Position numbers and translations under genes: made by a program. This document shows, one piece after another, positions 8,433-16,626 of a stretch of 64,000 bases of DNA. Position 1 is the first letter of the stretch. The number at the start of each line of letters is the position of its first letter. A model generated the notes under the pieces. The model was given only the letters and a program-made list of their open reading frames with translations, ran no database searches and was not told where the DNA came from. Origin of the DNA: JAUUSJ01 sp964439395. Lineage in GTDB: Bacteria > Bacillota > Clostridia > Lachnospirales > Lachnospiraceae. The DNA is taken from NCBI GenBank assembly GCA_964439395.1, contig CAYTNV010000010.1, positions 31,928 to 95,927 of the forward strand, written 5' to 3'.

Positions 8433-8743
8433 TCTTTTTCTCCTTTCTTTTTCGTTTTCAAATGTAATTCTTGTATCTCTTCGTACATTTTCGTTATCAT
8501 GCCGTTGCCGCCAAGAGAGTGATAGGCTTCGTACATTTCCATAAAATTTTCGTACGCATACGAAGGAATATATTCTAATTCAATGTATTTATCGTGGTAC
8601 TCGATCAGCTGAACACGAAGCAGGAGCATCGTCCCTCTAGAATTAGCATCTCGCTCTCTTTTCTGCTTCTTAAGGAGCCATACGATGTAGCCAAGAAGAA
8701 TCGGTAATACTATTGTATATGTATCTATTAAGATTTGGTTCAT
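8429..8743 (-). CDS. Phage membrane-anchored small protein of the lysis cassette
   Basis: A 104-residue protein with one N-terminal membrane segment (IVLPILLGYIVWLL, about 11-24), followed by a charged cytoplasmic helix and the motif YIPSYAYENFMEMYEAYHSL. Proteins of this pattern occur just before the holin in many clostridial siphophages, often annotated as holin-like or hypothetical. Overlaps both neighbours by four bases, so it is translationally coupled in the lysis cassette. A role in lysis timing is inferred from place only. Confidence 0.7.
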   Translation of the reverse strand: MNQILIDTYTIVLPILLGYIVWLLKKQKRERDANSRGTMLLLRVQLIEYHDKYIELEYIPSYAYENFMEMYEAYHSLGGNGMITKMYEEIQELHLKTKKKGEKE

Positions 8744-8928
8744 CTATCATTTGCCTCCTCTCCGTATACCTCTAAGTCATCCATATCAGTGTAAGTTCGG
8801 CAGTAATATTCTGTTAGATTCATTTCATCTTCGATTTGTTCCAGTGTTTTACTGCTTTGTTCTCTTATATACATCCTTAAATCTGTAATATGCTTCCACA
8901 ATCTGGATATAATCCTTAACTTTGTCAT
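8740..8928 (-). CDS. Small phage protein, unknown
   Basis: A 62-residue charged protein (MTKLRIISRLWKHITDLRMY at the start), predicted mainly helical, no membrane segment. Its stop overlaps the next ATG by four bases and its start touches the previous gene end. Position between baseplate and lysis genes; no function assigned. Confidence 0.6.
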   Translation of the reverse strand: MTKLRIISRLWKHITDLRMYIREQSSKTLEQIEDEMNLTEYYCRTYTDMDDLEVYGEEANDR

Positions 8929-9077
8929 TATTCCTCAATCAGTTCCTTCATGCCAGATTCAATCAAAATTCCCTTTACTTTTTCCTTCAGGAGACGTGGT
9001 ACTTTGTTGTATACTATTTTTGCCTCCTCTACTGTTTCCTGATTTATAATTTCAATAACCCATAATTTTGCCATCAT
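8928..9077 (-). CDS. CD1375-like small phage tail-region protein
   Basis: A 49-residue protein, MMAKLWVIEIINQETVEEAK..., with the pattern of CD1375/XkdX-like proteins: a short N-terminal strand segment, then VPRLLKEKVKGILIESG and an acidic end. A longer frame reaches 9134, but AAGGACGG stands eight bases before ATG 9077 and family members are about 45-50 residues long. Function unknown; found between baseplate and holin genes in many phages. Confidence 0.65.
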   Translation of the reverse strand: MMAKLWVIEIINQETVEEAKIVYNKVPRLLKEKVKGILIESGMKELIEE

Positions 9078-9126
9078 ATCAATACCGTCCTTTCTTATTA
9101 ATAATAAAATCAAATTAATTAGTAGC

Positions 9127-9465
9127 TTACGCATAAACTGCCTCCGACATTTCTAGAAGGCACTCTATCAGCATTTTGATGGTTTCATTTTGTTCCTGTA
9201 CCTTTTGCTCTAATTTCTTCTCCATTGCTGGTTTGTAATCTAGATATTTCTCAGGATTCTTTTCAATTGCTACCTGACTTATATTTTCCACTTTTTCTCT
9301 GAATTGGTTAAAATCGTATTCCCAGTAGAGTTGTTCTTTCCCCGCCATCTGATCACTTTCTTCCATAACTTCCTGACCATTTAAACAGATTGTTACATCA
9401 ATTGTATTATTATCAAGAGGCTGCCAGTTGACTGGCGGCTGTTTGGTTTCGAACCTTGCTTTCAA
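9127..9465 (-). CDS. Phage baseplate-region hypothetical protein
   Basis: A 112-residue acidic protein with QPPVNWQPLDNNTIDVTICL near the N-terminus and a C-terminal helical part (EKKLEQKVQEQNETIKML). Small proteins of this make-up follow the receptor-binding gene in related phages and may be tail-fibre assembly factors (XkdW-like position). Start supported by GGAGGGTGAGC upstream. Confidence 0.6.
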   Translation of the reverse strand: MKARFETKQPPVNWQPLDNNTIDVTICLNGQEVMEESDQMAGKEQLYWEYDFNQFREKVENISQVAIEKNPEKYLDYKPAMEKKLEQKVQEQNETIKMLIECLLEMSEAVYA

Positions 9466-9508
9466 TGCTCACCCTCCTTTTTTATATTTTTACAGTTTAT
9501 TATTTATA

Positions 9509-9521
9509 AGGGGAAACCCCT
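9509..9521 (-). other. Small hairpin directly after the receptor-binding gene
   Basis: AGGGG-AAA-CCCCT touches the stop codon of the receptor-binding gene. It has no T-run, so it is more likely an mRNA-stabilising or attenuating hairpin than a full terminator. Confidence 0.4.
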
Positions 9522-11810
9522 CTATAAGGCTGTTGCCTGCCATTCACCCCTAGTGCCATTTGGAGAAACGCTAGAGACGATATGCCAGTACGCATACGAC
9601 CAGCTATTGCTCACACGGAGAAGCCAAAGACCAGCAGGGTCACCAGAAGAAGTGCAGCCAAGCGTAAGCCATTGCCTCTGCCCCGAATTTTCAGCATCTG
9701 TATATAATGCATCAGCAAAACCAGTAGCAGAACTGGCTTCTAAACCAATAGGAATCATCAGACTTAAGTCCGTATCTATGACTTCCTTCGTTATATACCT
9801 CCAACTTTCTGCGGTGGGCGGTACCTGTGCTTTTGCCTTTTGATAGCTTGTACGTACTGTAGCAATAGCATCAGATAGCGTGCTGGCATCCTGGCATACA
9901 TATACATCTCTAACTGGATTTCCATCTTCTCCCATCACAATATCCGTAACCACATTTCCTAGCACTTCATATGCTCCTATACAAGTTTCAATCCCTTGAA
10001 TCTTGTAGGGGCATTTTCCACTTGTATTGCTATTTAGCGAGCCATCAGAGCCAGACACCGCATCTGTAGAGCCGGTATGCCACGGCATAGTAGAAATACA
10101 TGTAGTCAATGTTGTGTTAAAGTTCTCTGGAGTATCTACATAAATAGCAGAATTTGTGTCATCTACTGGATCAATACTCAGAATCTTCACGCTGTATGCT
10201 AGATTGTGCATATATTCATTGTATCTGTCTTTGTTAGTTTCTTCCCCCATATCTCCAATAGACACATAAGAACCAACTACATATTTTGCAGCTTGAGACG
10301 TTGTAAGAACTACCCTTGATACACCAGTCTCCTCCATTAGATTCATGAGTTGGTGGTTGTAAGAGGTGCAGCCAGCCATAACGCTTTGACTATGTGTTGT
10401 AGCGTATTTAATAATCATCATTAATTGTCGATAGAATAAATCCCAGCTAGTAGTTCCACAGTAATGCTTCCCTAATTTACGCATATAGGTAATTAATCCC
10501 GTATAACTTACTTTCTGACGTGCTTGTGTTGCTCTACAGCCATTCGCTGGGGTCAACCCTTTGGATGAGTACAAAACTCCATCAATTTCTCCTGCGGCAT
10601 ACTTTGCGTGAATCATGAATGAGCTAAGTGTTCCATCCGGATTGACGGATTCTTTCATGGGATGTGGTGTAAGCTCAGTCTGGCTGTCAGAGTAATGATA
10701 TAGTACCGCATCTGCTGTATCTTCGATCCCAAACCATGCACTCATCGTGACTTCTCCTACTTGTACCTTTCCATACTTTGAAAATCCTGTCTGCCCCTCT
10801 AAAGTATCAACATGATTAAATCCATTTTCATCCACGGAAAAATTACAAGTAAAATGCTGAAAAAGACCGTACTGTGCATAGTCATCTCGTCCTTCCGCTC
10901 TTCCAACAGACGGTTCACATATCATATTTTCATTAGCATTCATTTTTATTCCCGCTGAACTAGATGAAGTTTCCCACTTATATATCTTTGTGGTAAATAC
11001 TTTTCCATTCCGTCTTAGAGCAAAATAATTTGAAAGAGCATTTTCTATTCCCCCTCCTGCTTCTTTAATCGCATCAATTTGCGCTTTTCCGGTTGCTTGA
11101 ATTTCTGTTACGCTAGAGACAGTATTGACAACTAAATTTTCAGAAACTTGCTGTGCTGTTCCTATGTTTTCTCCAAGTGTTTGTTGCAAACTAGTTCCTT
11201 GCGCAATCTTTTTTTCAAGATTTACATCTAGTGTTTCTCCAAAGCTTATTTTTTCTGTTAAAGCATCTGACAGCACACTTCCAGTCTGTAGTTTTTGTAC
11301 TAGGTCTTCCCTAACTATTTTCGCTTCCTGTAATTCTTTGTCAAATTCCTGTTGTATTTCTCTGTATTCTTCCACCTTCATATTAACTGTTTCTTGTACA
11401 GATTCAATGCCGTTTCTTGCGTTCTCTGCTCCTTCTTTTGCTTCTATAGCTGCGTCTCTCACAGTTCTTGTGTCGGCAAGCATTGTATTTACATTAGCCT
11501 CGGACTGGCTTACATTCTGCTCGGATATGTGTGCGAGGTTAGCGGCTTCTATTGCATCATCAGAAGCTGCAATGACACTTGCAGCACTTTGTCTTGCACT
11601 CACTTCGGACTCTCTAGCTTCATTTTTATAAGTTAATCCAGCCTCGGCGTACGCTCTTACATTTCTCTCTAATGTTCGCATTTCCTCGGACGCTTGCCCA
11701 AAATGGTCATTGTACCAGTCCTCCATTGTCCCCTTGTACCCGAATTTTTCCACAGCGATAGCGTACGCCGAAATTGGACCTATAAGTATCATATTGTTTT
11801 TGTTTGTCAT
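9522..11810 (-). CDS. Putative receptor-binding tail protein with C-terminal C-type-lectin-like domain
   Basis: A 762-residue protein. Residues 1-50 (GPISAYAIAVEKFGYKG, EDWYNDHFG) are a tail-attachment start common in clostridial phages; about 50-265 are Ala/Glu/Gln-rich coiled coil. The rest contains landmarks of the C-type-lectin fold found in targets of diversity-generating retroelements: GLITYMRKLGKHYCGTTSWD, IIKYATTHSQSVMAGC, YKIQGIETCIGAYEVLGN, and a last segment ending in LWLLRVSNSWSYAYWHIVSS. In such proteins the end of the domain is the host-contact surface. No reverse transcriptase or template repeat is seen in the window, so the domain is not called variable here. Its stop overlaps the next start region; place after the baseplate genes supports a receptor-binding role (inference). 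Confidence 0.75.
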   Translation of the reverse strand: MTNKNNMILIGPISAYAIAVEKFGYKGTMEDWYNDHFGQASEEMRTLERNVRAYAEAGLTYKNEARESEVSARQSAASVIAASDDAIEAANLAHISEQNVSQSEANVNTMLADTRTVRDAAIEAKEGAENARNGIESVQETVNMKVEEYREIQQEFDKELQEAKIVREDLVQKLQTGSVLSDALTEKISFGETLDVNLEKKIAQGTSLQQTLGENIGTAQQVSENLVVNTVSSVTEIQATGKAQIDAIKEAGGGIENALSNYFALRRNGKVFTTKIYKWETSSSSAGIKMNANENMICEPSVGRAEGRDDYAQYGLFQHFTCNFSVDENGFNHVDTLEGQTGFSKYGKVQVGEVTMSAWFGIEDTADAVLYHYSDSQTELTPHPMKESVNPDGTLSSFMIHAKYAAGEIDGVLYSSKGLTPANGCRATQARQKVSYTGLITYMRKLGKHYCGTTSWDLFYRQLMMIIKYATTHSQSVMAGCTSYNHQLMNLMEETGVSRVVLTTSQAAKYVVGSYVSIGDMGEETNKDRYNEYMHNLAYSVKILSIDPVDDTNSAIYVDTPENFNTTLTTCISTMPWHTGSTDAVSGSDGSLNSNTSGKCPYKIQGIETCIGAYEVLGNVVTDIVMGEDGNPVRDVYVCQDASTLSDAIATVRTSYQKAKAQVPPTAESWRYITKEVIDTDLSLMIPIGLEASSATGFADALYTDAENSGQRQWLTLGCTSSGDPAGLWLLRVSNSWSYAYWHIVSSVSPNGTRGEWQATAL

Positions 11811-12232
11811 TGAGCCACCTTCTTTCCATAGTATAAATACCCTGCACTATCTAACTCAAAATCAACTTCCGTTGCGGAAAAATTAGCAATATACAGATTA
11901 CCTGTGTCATCTACGATGCATTTGGGCAATCCAACCCCTGCCACCTCACCGGTATCGACATACTCATGTTTTTCATTATCCCAAATCCACCAGGTTAAAT
12001 TTTTTATAACTGGCTGATTCATGGATACTTCTTTTACTTCCTTAACCAGGTTTTCCACTTGTCTCGTAGTATTATTTACAAAATCAGCTTTTTCATCTAT
12101 TTCCCGCTTTATATCTTTATAAGCTTCGTTATCGTCGTTTATTTTATCTATGCAAGATATAAAAGCTGCTCTAACTTCCTTTCCATATATTGCATCTCTA
12201 AGTTGAGTAATCTCATACGAGATATCTGCCAT
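11807..12232 (-). CDS. Phage tail/baseplate protein
   Basis: A 141-residue protein starting MADISYEITQLRDAIYGKEV, a common start of small tail and baseplate proteins in Clostridia phages. Residues 45-70 are helical and may trimerise; the C-terminal half (LPKCIVDDTGNLYIANFSAT, AGYLYYGKKVAQ) is beta-rich. Its stop overlaps the receptor-binding gene start by four bases. Probably a collar or linker between the baseplate and the tip fibre (inference). Confidence 0.7.
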   Translation of the reverse strand: MADISYEITQLRDAIYGKEVRAAFISCIDKINDDNEAYKDIKREIDEKADFVNNTTRQVENLVKEVKEVSMNQPVIKNLTWWIWDNEKHEYVDTGEVAGVGLPKCIVDDTGNLYIANFSATEVDFELDSAGYLYYGKKVAQ

Positions 12233-12263
12233 AGCTTTTTTTCACCTGCTTTCCTGCGTCTTT

Positions 12264-13397
12264 TTAGCTTTCGACTGCAATCCAATCCACGGCTGTTGCT
12301 GTCGTATTAGTGCGTGTTACATGCAAAGTAAAACTTGTCTCAGATATATTGTTAACGCCGACACCTAATATACTCGTACCAGGTACGCTTGTGACTGGCG
12401 TTGCCGTAACCCTAGGTGCAGTAGTGAATAAACCACTTGGAAAAGTTACTTGCACAGAACTTGGCTTATTAGCCTCTGCTATCTCTACAGATGTTCTGCC
12501 AGCTGCTATTTTGGGGATACTATCCCATACAGCATTACCATCGCTATCTCTTTTAAGCACTTGCCCATTGCTCCCGTCACCTGGTAAATGCTCCCAGCCT
12601 ACCCCTGTTGGATGCGTATATTGCTTCTCAATCGGCGTGTAGCCTAGTGCATCCGTTACATTCTCCTTCGTTATTTCAGGTATTTGGTTTTTTGGTATTT
12701 TACCTGCGCTATCCAAACTTGCCACGCCATTAGGTTGTCCCATTTGCGACTCTCTTACGATTCCGCTCAAATCTCCGATGTCCTCTACTAAACTAGCTAC
12801 CTGGTTAGCTTTTTCGGTTACGGTGTTAGCGGCTTGAGTCGCTATTTGTGCCTTACTTGTCGCAGTGTTAGCGCTTTGTGAAGCACTAACTGACGCATTT
12901 GTTACACTCTTTGCAAGATTCTCAACTTCCTGTTTAGCGGTGTCTACTCTATTAGCCGCATCGATAAGCTCATCTGCACGTTCAGTAGCGTCTATAAGTT
13001 CCTGGATTCTAGAAAGCTCCTTTATATCGGAATCATTTATCAATGTGTTTTGGTCTAGTGCAGCTCGTTTGACGTTTACAATAAAAGTTGAGGAATTCAG
13101 CTCTTTGCCATTATTATAAAGAGTAAGCTCAAAAGTAGATTTTCCAGCCACCGCCGTCAGTTGTTTGTTGCCATCCACCATGACGGTTGTGCCGTTAATC
13201 GTACAATTAGCGATAAATCCATTTCCATCTACCTTAGTGCCTTTCAGTACGGCAGTTGTACCAGATGACACACTAAATTCCCCGCACCACGCAATGAGAT
13301 TAATCTTCAACTGAAAATCATCATCATACTGATTCAAGAAGATTTCACTTTTTCTTTCTCCAGACACCATATCCAGATAAAATTCATGAGTTATCAC
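12264..13397 (-). CDS. BppU-like upper baseplate protein with H-type-lectin-like C-terminus
   Basis: A 377-residue protein. Residues 1-115 (MITHEFYLDMVSGER, STFELTLYNNGKELNSSTF) match the BppU N-terminal domain that attaches to the Dit hub. Residues 125-215 are heptad-like coiled coil. A linker with SLDSAGKIPKNQIPEI and LGYTPIEKQYTHPT follows, as in tail fibre collars. Residues 290-377 (PSSVQVTFPSGLFTTAPRV, FTLHVTRTN, VDWIAVE) resemble an H-type lectin domain, which binds carbohydrates. It thus links the baseplate to a sugar-binding head. Confidence 0.82.
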   Translation of the reverse strand: MITHEFYLDMVSGERKSEIFLNQYDDDFQLKINLIAWCGEFSVSSGTTAVLKGTKVDGNGFIANCTINGTTVMVDGNKQLTAVAGKSTFELTLYNNGKELNSSTFIVNVKRAALDQNTLINDSDIKELSRIQELIDATERADELIDAANRVDTAKQEVENLAKSVTNASVSASQSANTATSKAQIATQAANTVTEKANQVASLVEDIGDLSGIVRESQMGQPNGVASLDSAGKIPKNQIPEITKENVTDALGYTPIEKQYTHPTGVGWEHLPGDGSNGQVLKRDSDGNAVWDSIPKIAAGRTSVEIAEANKPSSVQVTFPSGLFTTAPRVTATPVTSVPGTSILGVGVNNISETSFTLHVTRTNTTATAVDWIAVES

Positions 13398-13425
13398 GTT
13401 CTTCCTCCTTCCAAGAACAGATTTT

Positions 13426-13638
13426 TTATTTTCCTGTAATAATATTTTTTATATATTCCTCTATTTCGTTAATCGCATCTAATACGCTAGAAAAGTTTTC
13501 GTTATCCAGAACGATAAAACTCCCTTTGTTATTCTGCGAAAGCAACTGACCTGTCCTGTCGTCAATTTCAGACCATGTGTATGATAGTTTTATTCCTTCC
13601 GTTGACGGTATCTTTGCGTATCCTGTTACCTTAATCAT
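13426..13638 (-). CDS. Small phage tail-region protein
   Basis: A 70-residue protein (MIKVTGYAKIPSTEGIKLSY...), beta-rich in the first half and helical at the end (SSVLDAINEIEEYIKNI). Proteins of this kind sit between the Tal and BppU genes in several Clostridia phages; function unknown. Confidence 0.6.
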   Translation of the reverse strand: MIKVTGYAKIPSTEGIKLSYTWSEIDDRTGQLLSQNNKGSFIVLDNENFSSVLDAINEIEEYIKNIITGK

Positions 13639-13682
13639 TTAAACTCATCCTCTCTTTTTTAGTGATTATGTCTAGATCATAC

Positions 13683-15938
13683 CTACATTAACAACTCTTC
13701 TAATGCTGTAAATTCATCCACATCATTGTCAAGTTGTTTACTAAGCTTATTAATTTCTTCTATCGCTTCTTCTATATCTTTACAGTATATTTCTTCACTG
13801 ATAATGTCCGCAACTTCCTTAGATACATTATTACAGGTTGCAAGTCTTTCTAAAGTATAATTTATTTGTTTCGCTTTAATTTCCCACGCAAATTTTAAAT
13901 TTTCCGTTCCTTTGATAATAAAAAAAGTAGGTTCTTTTAAATCTACCCAGATATCGCCTTGACCTTCTTTTTGTAAAAAAACTTGATATTCGCATGTATC
14001 AGAAATAGTTTGAGCAAAAATGGGGTCAAGTGAAATAACACATTCGCCTGTATGATCTGTAACAGCTTCTCCACAATCGGAAAATATAGGAGATGCGGAT
14101 TCTACACAGTACAACAAACGGTCATCAAAATCTTTAGTTTTTACTTCCCTGCTCTTAGTTCCTGTTACAACAAAGTCGGCCATTACGACAAATGGCTGTA
14201 TGCCAGATACAACCAAACTGCCTTCGTGCAACGAATTTTGACCGCCCAAATAAATTCCGGCTTCGTAGTTACTATTTACAGACCGAAAATAGACTTCTCC
14301 GTCCATTAACTGCACTTGAGCACCGTAACCTTCCACAGTAACCCCGTTTTTTGCAATACTAACACCGTTAGTATTGCTACTAGTAAAGGATGTAAGATTA
14401 CCGTACCAAAAACCCGTATTAGTTATTTTGAATCCGCCTACTTTTAATTCGTCAGCATCTAAATCCCAGCAATTATACCCATTTACGCCCTGTATTTTTC
14501 CAACTTTTAAGAGGCTCGCATCTAGCTCTCCAGTTAAAATATAATCCGCCGATATCTGTCCATTCATGGTGATTGCGACACCCCACGGACCATTAATGCC
14601 GTTCTTGGAGTATCCAAGACCATTCATATCCCATTTCCAAATCTTTTTGGCTGTATCTACACTATTCGTATCCATAATTAAAATACGCTCTGGACCTTCA
14701 TTCGGGTCCAGAACTACATAACCATGGGTTGCCTGATTTAAAATGTTAGAAATATTAGCACGTTCTTTTTCAATAACTATATCTATCTTTCGGCTAACTT
14801 GCTCCGTTTGATTCTTTAAGTTCGAAACGCTGTTCTTATTTGACGAGGTATAACTCCTTTTTTTCTCACTTGTTCCAAAGGTAACCGTATCTGCTTCTGG
14901 CTCCGTGAGATGATATGTTCTCTTACTTACTTCAAAGTAACGGTTCATTCCGTGTGGTTCACTTACTACTCTTATTTGCGTATTTTTTCGGATTGGCTGT
15001 ACATCATATCCAAGTCCATGTAAGTCTACCGCTGTTAGCTCTAGCGTCATATTTGCATACTGTCCATCTTCTAGCCATTTCGCACCAGCGGACTTTAAAT
15101 TTGCAGGCACAGTATAATCCTCAAGATGAAGTATTTTGCAGATAAAACCATATCGTTTTACTGCTTCTGTAAGGTATATCGTGTCACTTCCATTATTTGC
15201 ATCTGCGATTGTCACATATGCATCTAAAGCGGCTATTTCTGTTTCTTCTAGCCTTGCTCCGAGTGGAATACAAGCAGTTGCTATCTGTGTGTAATCCGTA
15301 TCTTTCGCATAGTCAAGAAGATTCTCTCCGAGTTCTATTGATTGGTCAGACACTGTTTCAACGTCTTCTATCAAATCAAGGTATCTTTTTCCGCTAGATA
15401 CTCTAACACGCAAATGACCGCCAAGACGGTCAATTATCTTGTCTCTTATATCATCTAGCGTTGTCTCTCTATTTGTGTATCGATAAAGCGAGTTATTGCT
15501 ATCCGTTACAGTAACAACTCCTACGGTAAAAGTCTTATCAATTGGACCTTTCCCTTTTACTTGCTCATTATGCTCGTTTACTAGTAACGTAAAAAACTGC
15601 AACGGTGTAATGTCATGCAATTCTCTTCGTGGTTGTATACTATCGTATAAAAATGCTAACTCACCCTCACATTTAAACTCTCGCTCTCTATATAAATCCT
15701 CACCATCGTCAATTGGTCGTCCTCTAAATATCTCCTCCTCACCATCATAAACACGAATATCAGAGGATAATCCAACGATTTTGTCAAGATGCGGATGGCT
15801 GTGCGAAACAGTAAATTTAAAACTGCCAGGTTCATTATCTTCTGTCTCTACTTCGTCATCATATATACGCAATTCGTCCGAGTTGGGATCATGTAGTGTG
15901 TATGTTTCACCACCATATAGACAGGTGACTTTATACAT
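13683..15938 (-). CDS. Tail-associated lysin/hub protein (prophage endopeptidase tail family, Tal)
   Basis: A 751-residue protein. Residues 1-370 have the Prophage_tail / gp27-like hub fold (LRIYDDEVETEDNEPGSFKF, FRGRPIDDGEDLYREREFKC, ITPLQFFTLLVNEHNEQV). Residues 380-600 carry GQISADYILTGELDASLLKV, typical of the tail-spike helix part of these proteins. The C-terminal 150 residues are unlike the usual Tal core and may be a peptidase or binding part, not assigned. The Tal trimer closes the distal tail and contacts the cell wall. One-base overlap with the Dit gene (stop/start), as in the usual tape measure, Dit, Tal order. Confidence 0.87.
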   Translation of the reverse strand: MYKVTCLYGGETYTLHDPNSDELRIYDDEVETEDNEPGSFKFTVSHSHPHLDKIVGLSSDIRVYDGEEEIFRGRPIDDGEDLYREREFKCEGELAFLYDSIQPRRELHDITPLQFFTLLVNEHNEQVKGKGPIDKTFTVGVVTVTDSNNSLYRYTNRETTLDDIRDKIIDRLGGHLRVRVSSGKRYLDLIEDVETVSDQSIELGENLLDYAKDTDYTQIATACIPLGARLEETEIAALDAYVTIADANNGSDTIYLTEAVKRYGFICKILHLEDYTVPANLKSAGAKWLEDGQYANMTLELTAVDLHGLGYDVQPIRKNTQIRVVSEPHGMNRYFEVSKRTYHLTEPEADTVTFGTSEKKRSYTSSNKNSVSNLKNQTEQVSRKIDIVIEKERANISNILNQATHGYVVLDPNEGPERILIMDTNSVDTAKKIWKWDMNGLGYSKNGINGPWGVAITMNGQISADYILTGELDASLLKVGKIQGVNGYNCWDLDADELKVGGFKITNTGFWYGNLTSFTSSNTNGVSIAKNGVTVEGYGAQVQLMDGEVYFRSVNSNYEAGIYLGGQNSLHEGSLVVSGIQPFVVMADFVVTGTKSREVKTKDFDDRLLYCVESASPIFSDCGEAVTDHTGECVISLDPIFAQTISDTCEYQVFLQKEGQGDIWVDLKEPTFFIIKGTENLKFAWEIKAKQINYTLERLATCNNVSKEVADIISEEIYCKDIEEAIEEINKLSKQLDNDVDEFTALEELLM

Positions 15939-16624
15939 TATAAAATCCCCCTCTCATAAGTTATTTTAATATTCCCTGTGCCTACAAAACGCAGGCTATT
16001 GTTGCCTTTCTGCAGGTGAATATCCCACAGAATGTTATTGCCAGCTACGAGCTGATATGTCGTGCCAGCAAACGTAACCGACATAGAAGTACTGGCATAA
16101 ATCGTAACCGTGCCATTATACATCTCTCCAACACACGTTACATATTTAGAGCTGCTAATTGTTGCTTGTACCTCATAATCCTCTAGCTTGTAGGGAAAGG
16201 CTTCGGAGCATTCGATTGTTATTTGTCCTGTGACTGGATTCGTTTTTTCTGACACAATCGTAAATCTTCCCTTATAATGCCATCTAGACTCTGTACTAAA
16301 TACAAGCTTAGACTCAGCTCCCTGAAACAGCTCGTACAACTTCGACAAGAGAGCGTGCCAATCATCATACGTAACGTTTCGAATATGGAAGGTAGCACTA
16401 ACAGAGCGGGTGGTATAGTTTACTTTTCCATTCAAAGCCAATGTGGCATCCAACTTCCCAGCTCGCCCGGGCACATCTATCAACTTAATAAGAGGAACAG
16501 GATTTCCGATTTCATACGAGAGCAACTCCATCTTATACTCCGTGAGCAAATTAATGCCATTTATCGTTGCATACGCATGGCTATTTTTCCTTTTTTCTTT
16601 TCGTGCAAGATAAAATCTACTCAA
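15938..16624 (-). CDS. Distal tail protein (Dit)
   Basis: A 228-residue protein with the Dit pattern: an N-terminal belt (INLLTEYKMELLSYEIG, PLIKLIDVPGRAGKLDATLA, WHALLSKLYELFQGAESKLV) and a C-terminal galectin-like part (GTVTIYASTSMSVTFAGTTY). Dit forms the hexameric hub at the end of the tail tube that carries Tal and BppU. It lies between the tape measure and Tal genes, two bases after the tape measure stop. Confidence 0.87.
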   Translation of the reverse strand: MSRFYLARKEKRKNSHAYATINGINLLTEYKMELLSYEIGNPVPLIKLIDVPGRAGKLDATLALNGKVNYTTRSVSATFHIRNVTYDDWHALLSKLYELFQGAESKLVFSTESRWHYKGRFTIVSEKTNPVTGQITIECSEAFPYKLEDYEVQATISSSKYVTCVGEMYNGTVTIYASTSMSVTFAGTTYQLVAGNNILWDIHLQKGNNSLRFVGTGNIKITYERGIL

Positions 16625-16626
16625 TA

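Noticed and set aside
9522..9843. Active diversity-generating retroelement
   Set aside because: The lectin-like end fits, but no reverse transcriptase, Avd gene or near-copy of the last 120 bases was found in the window.
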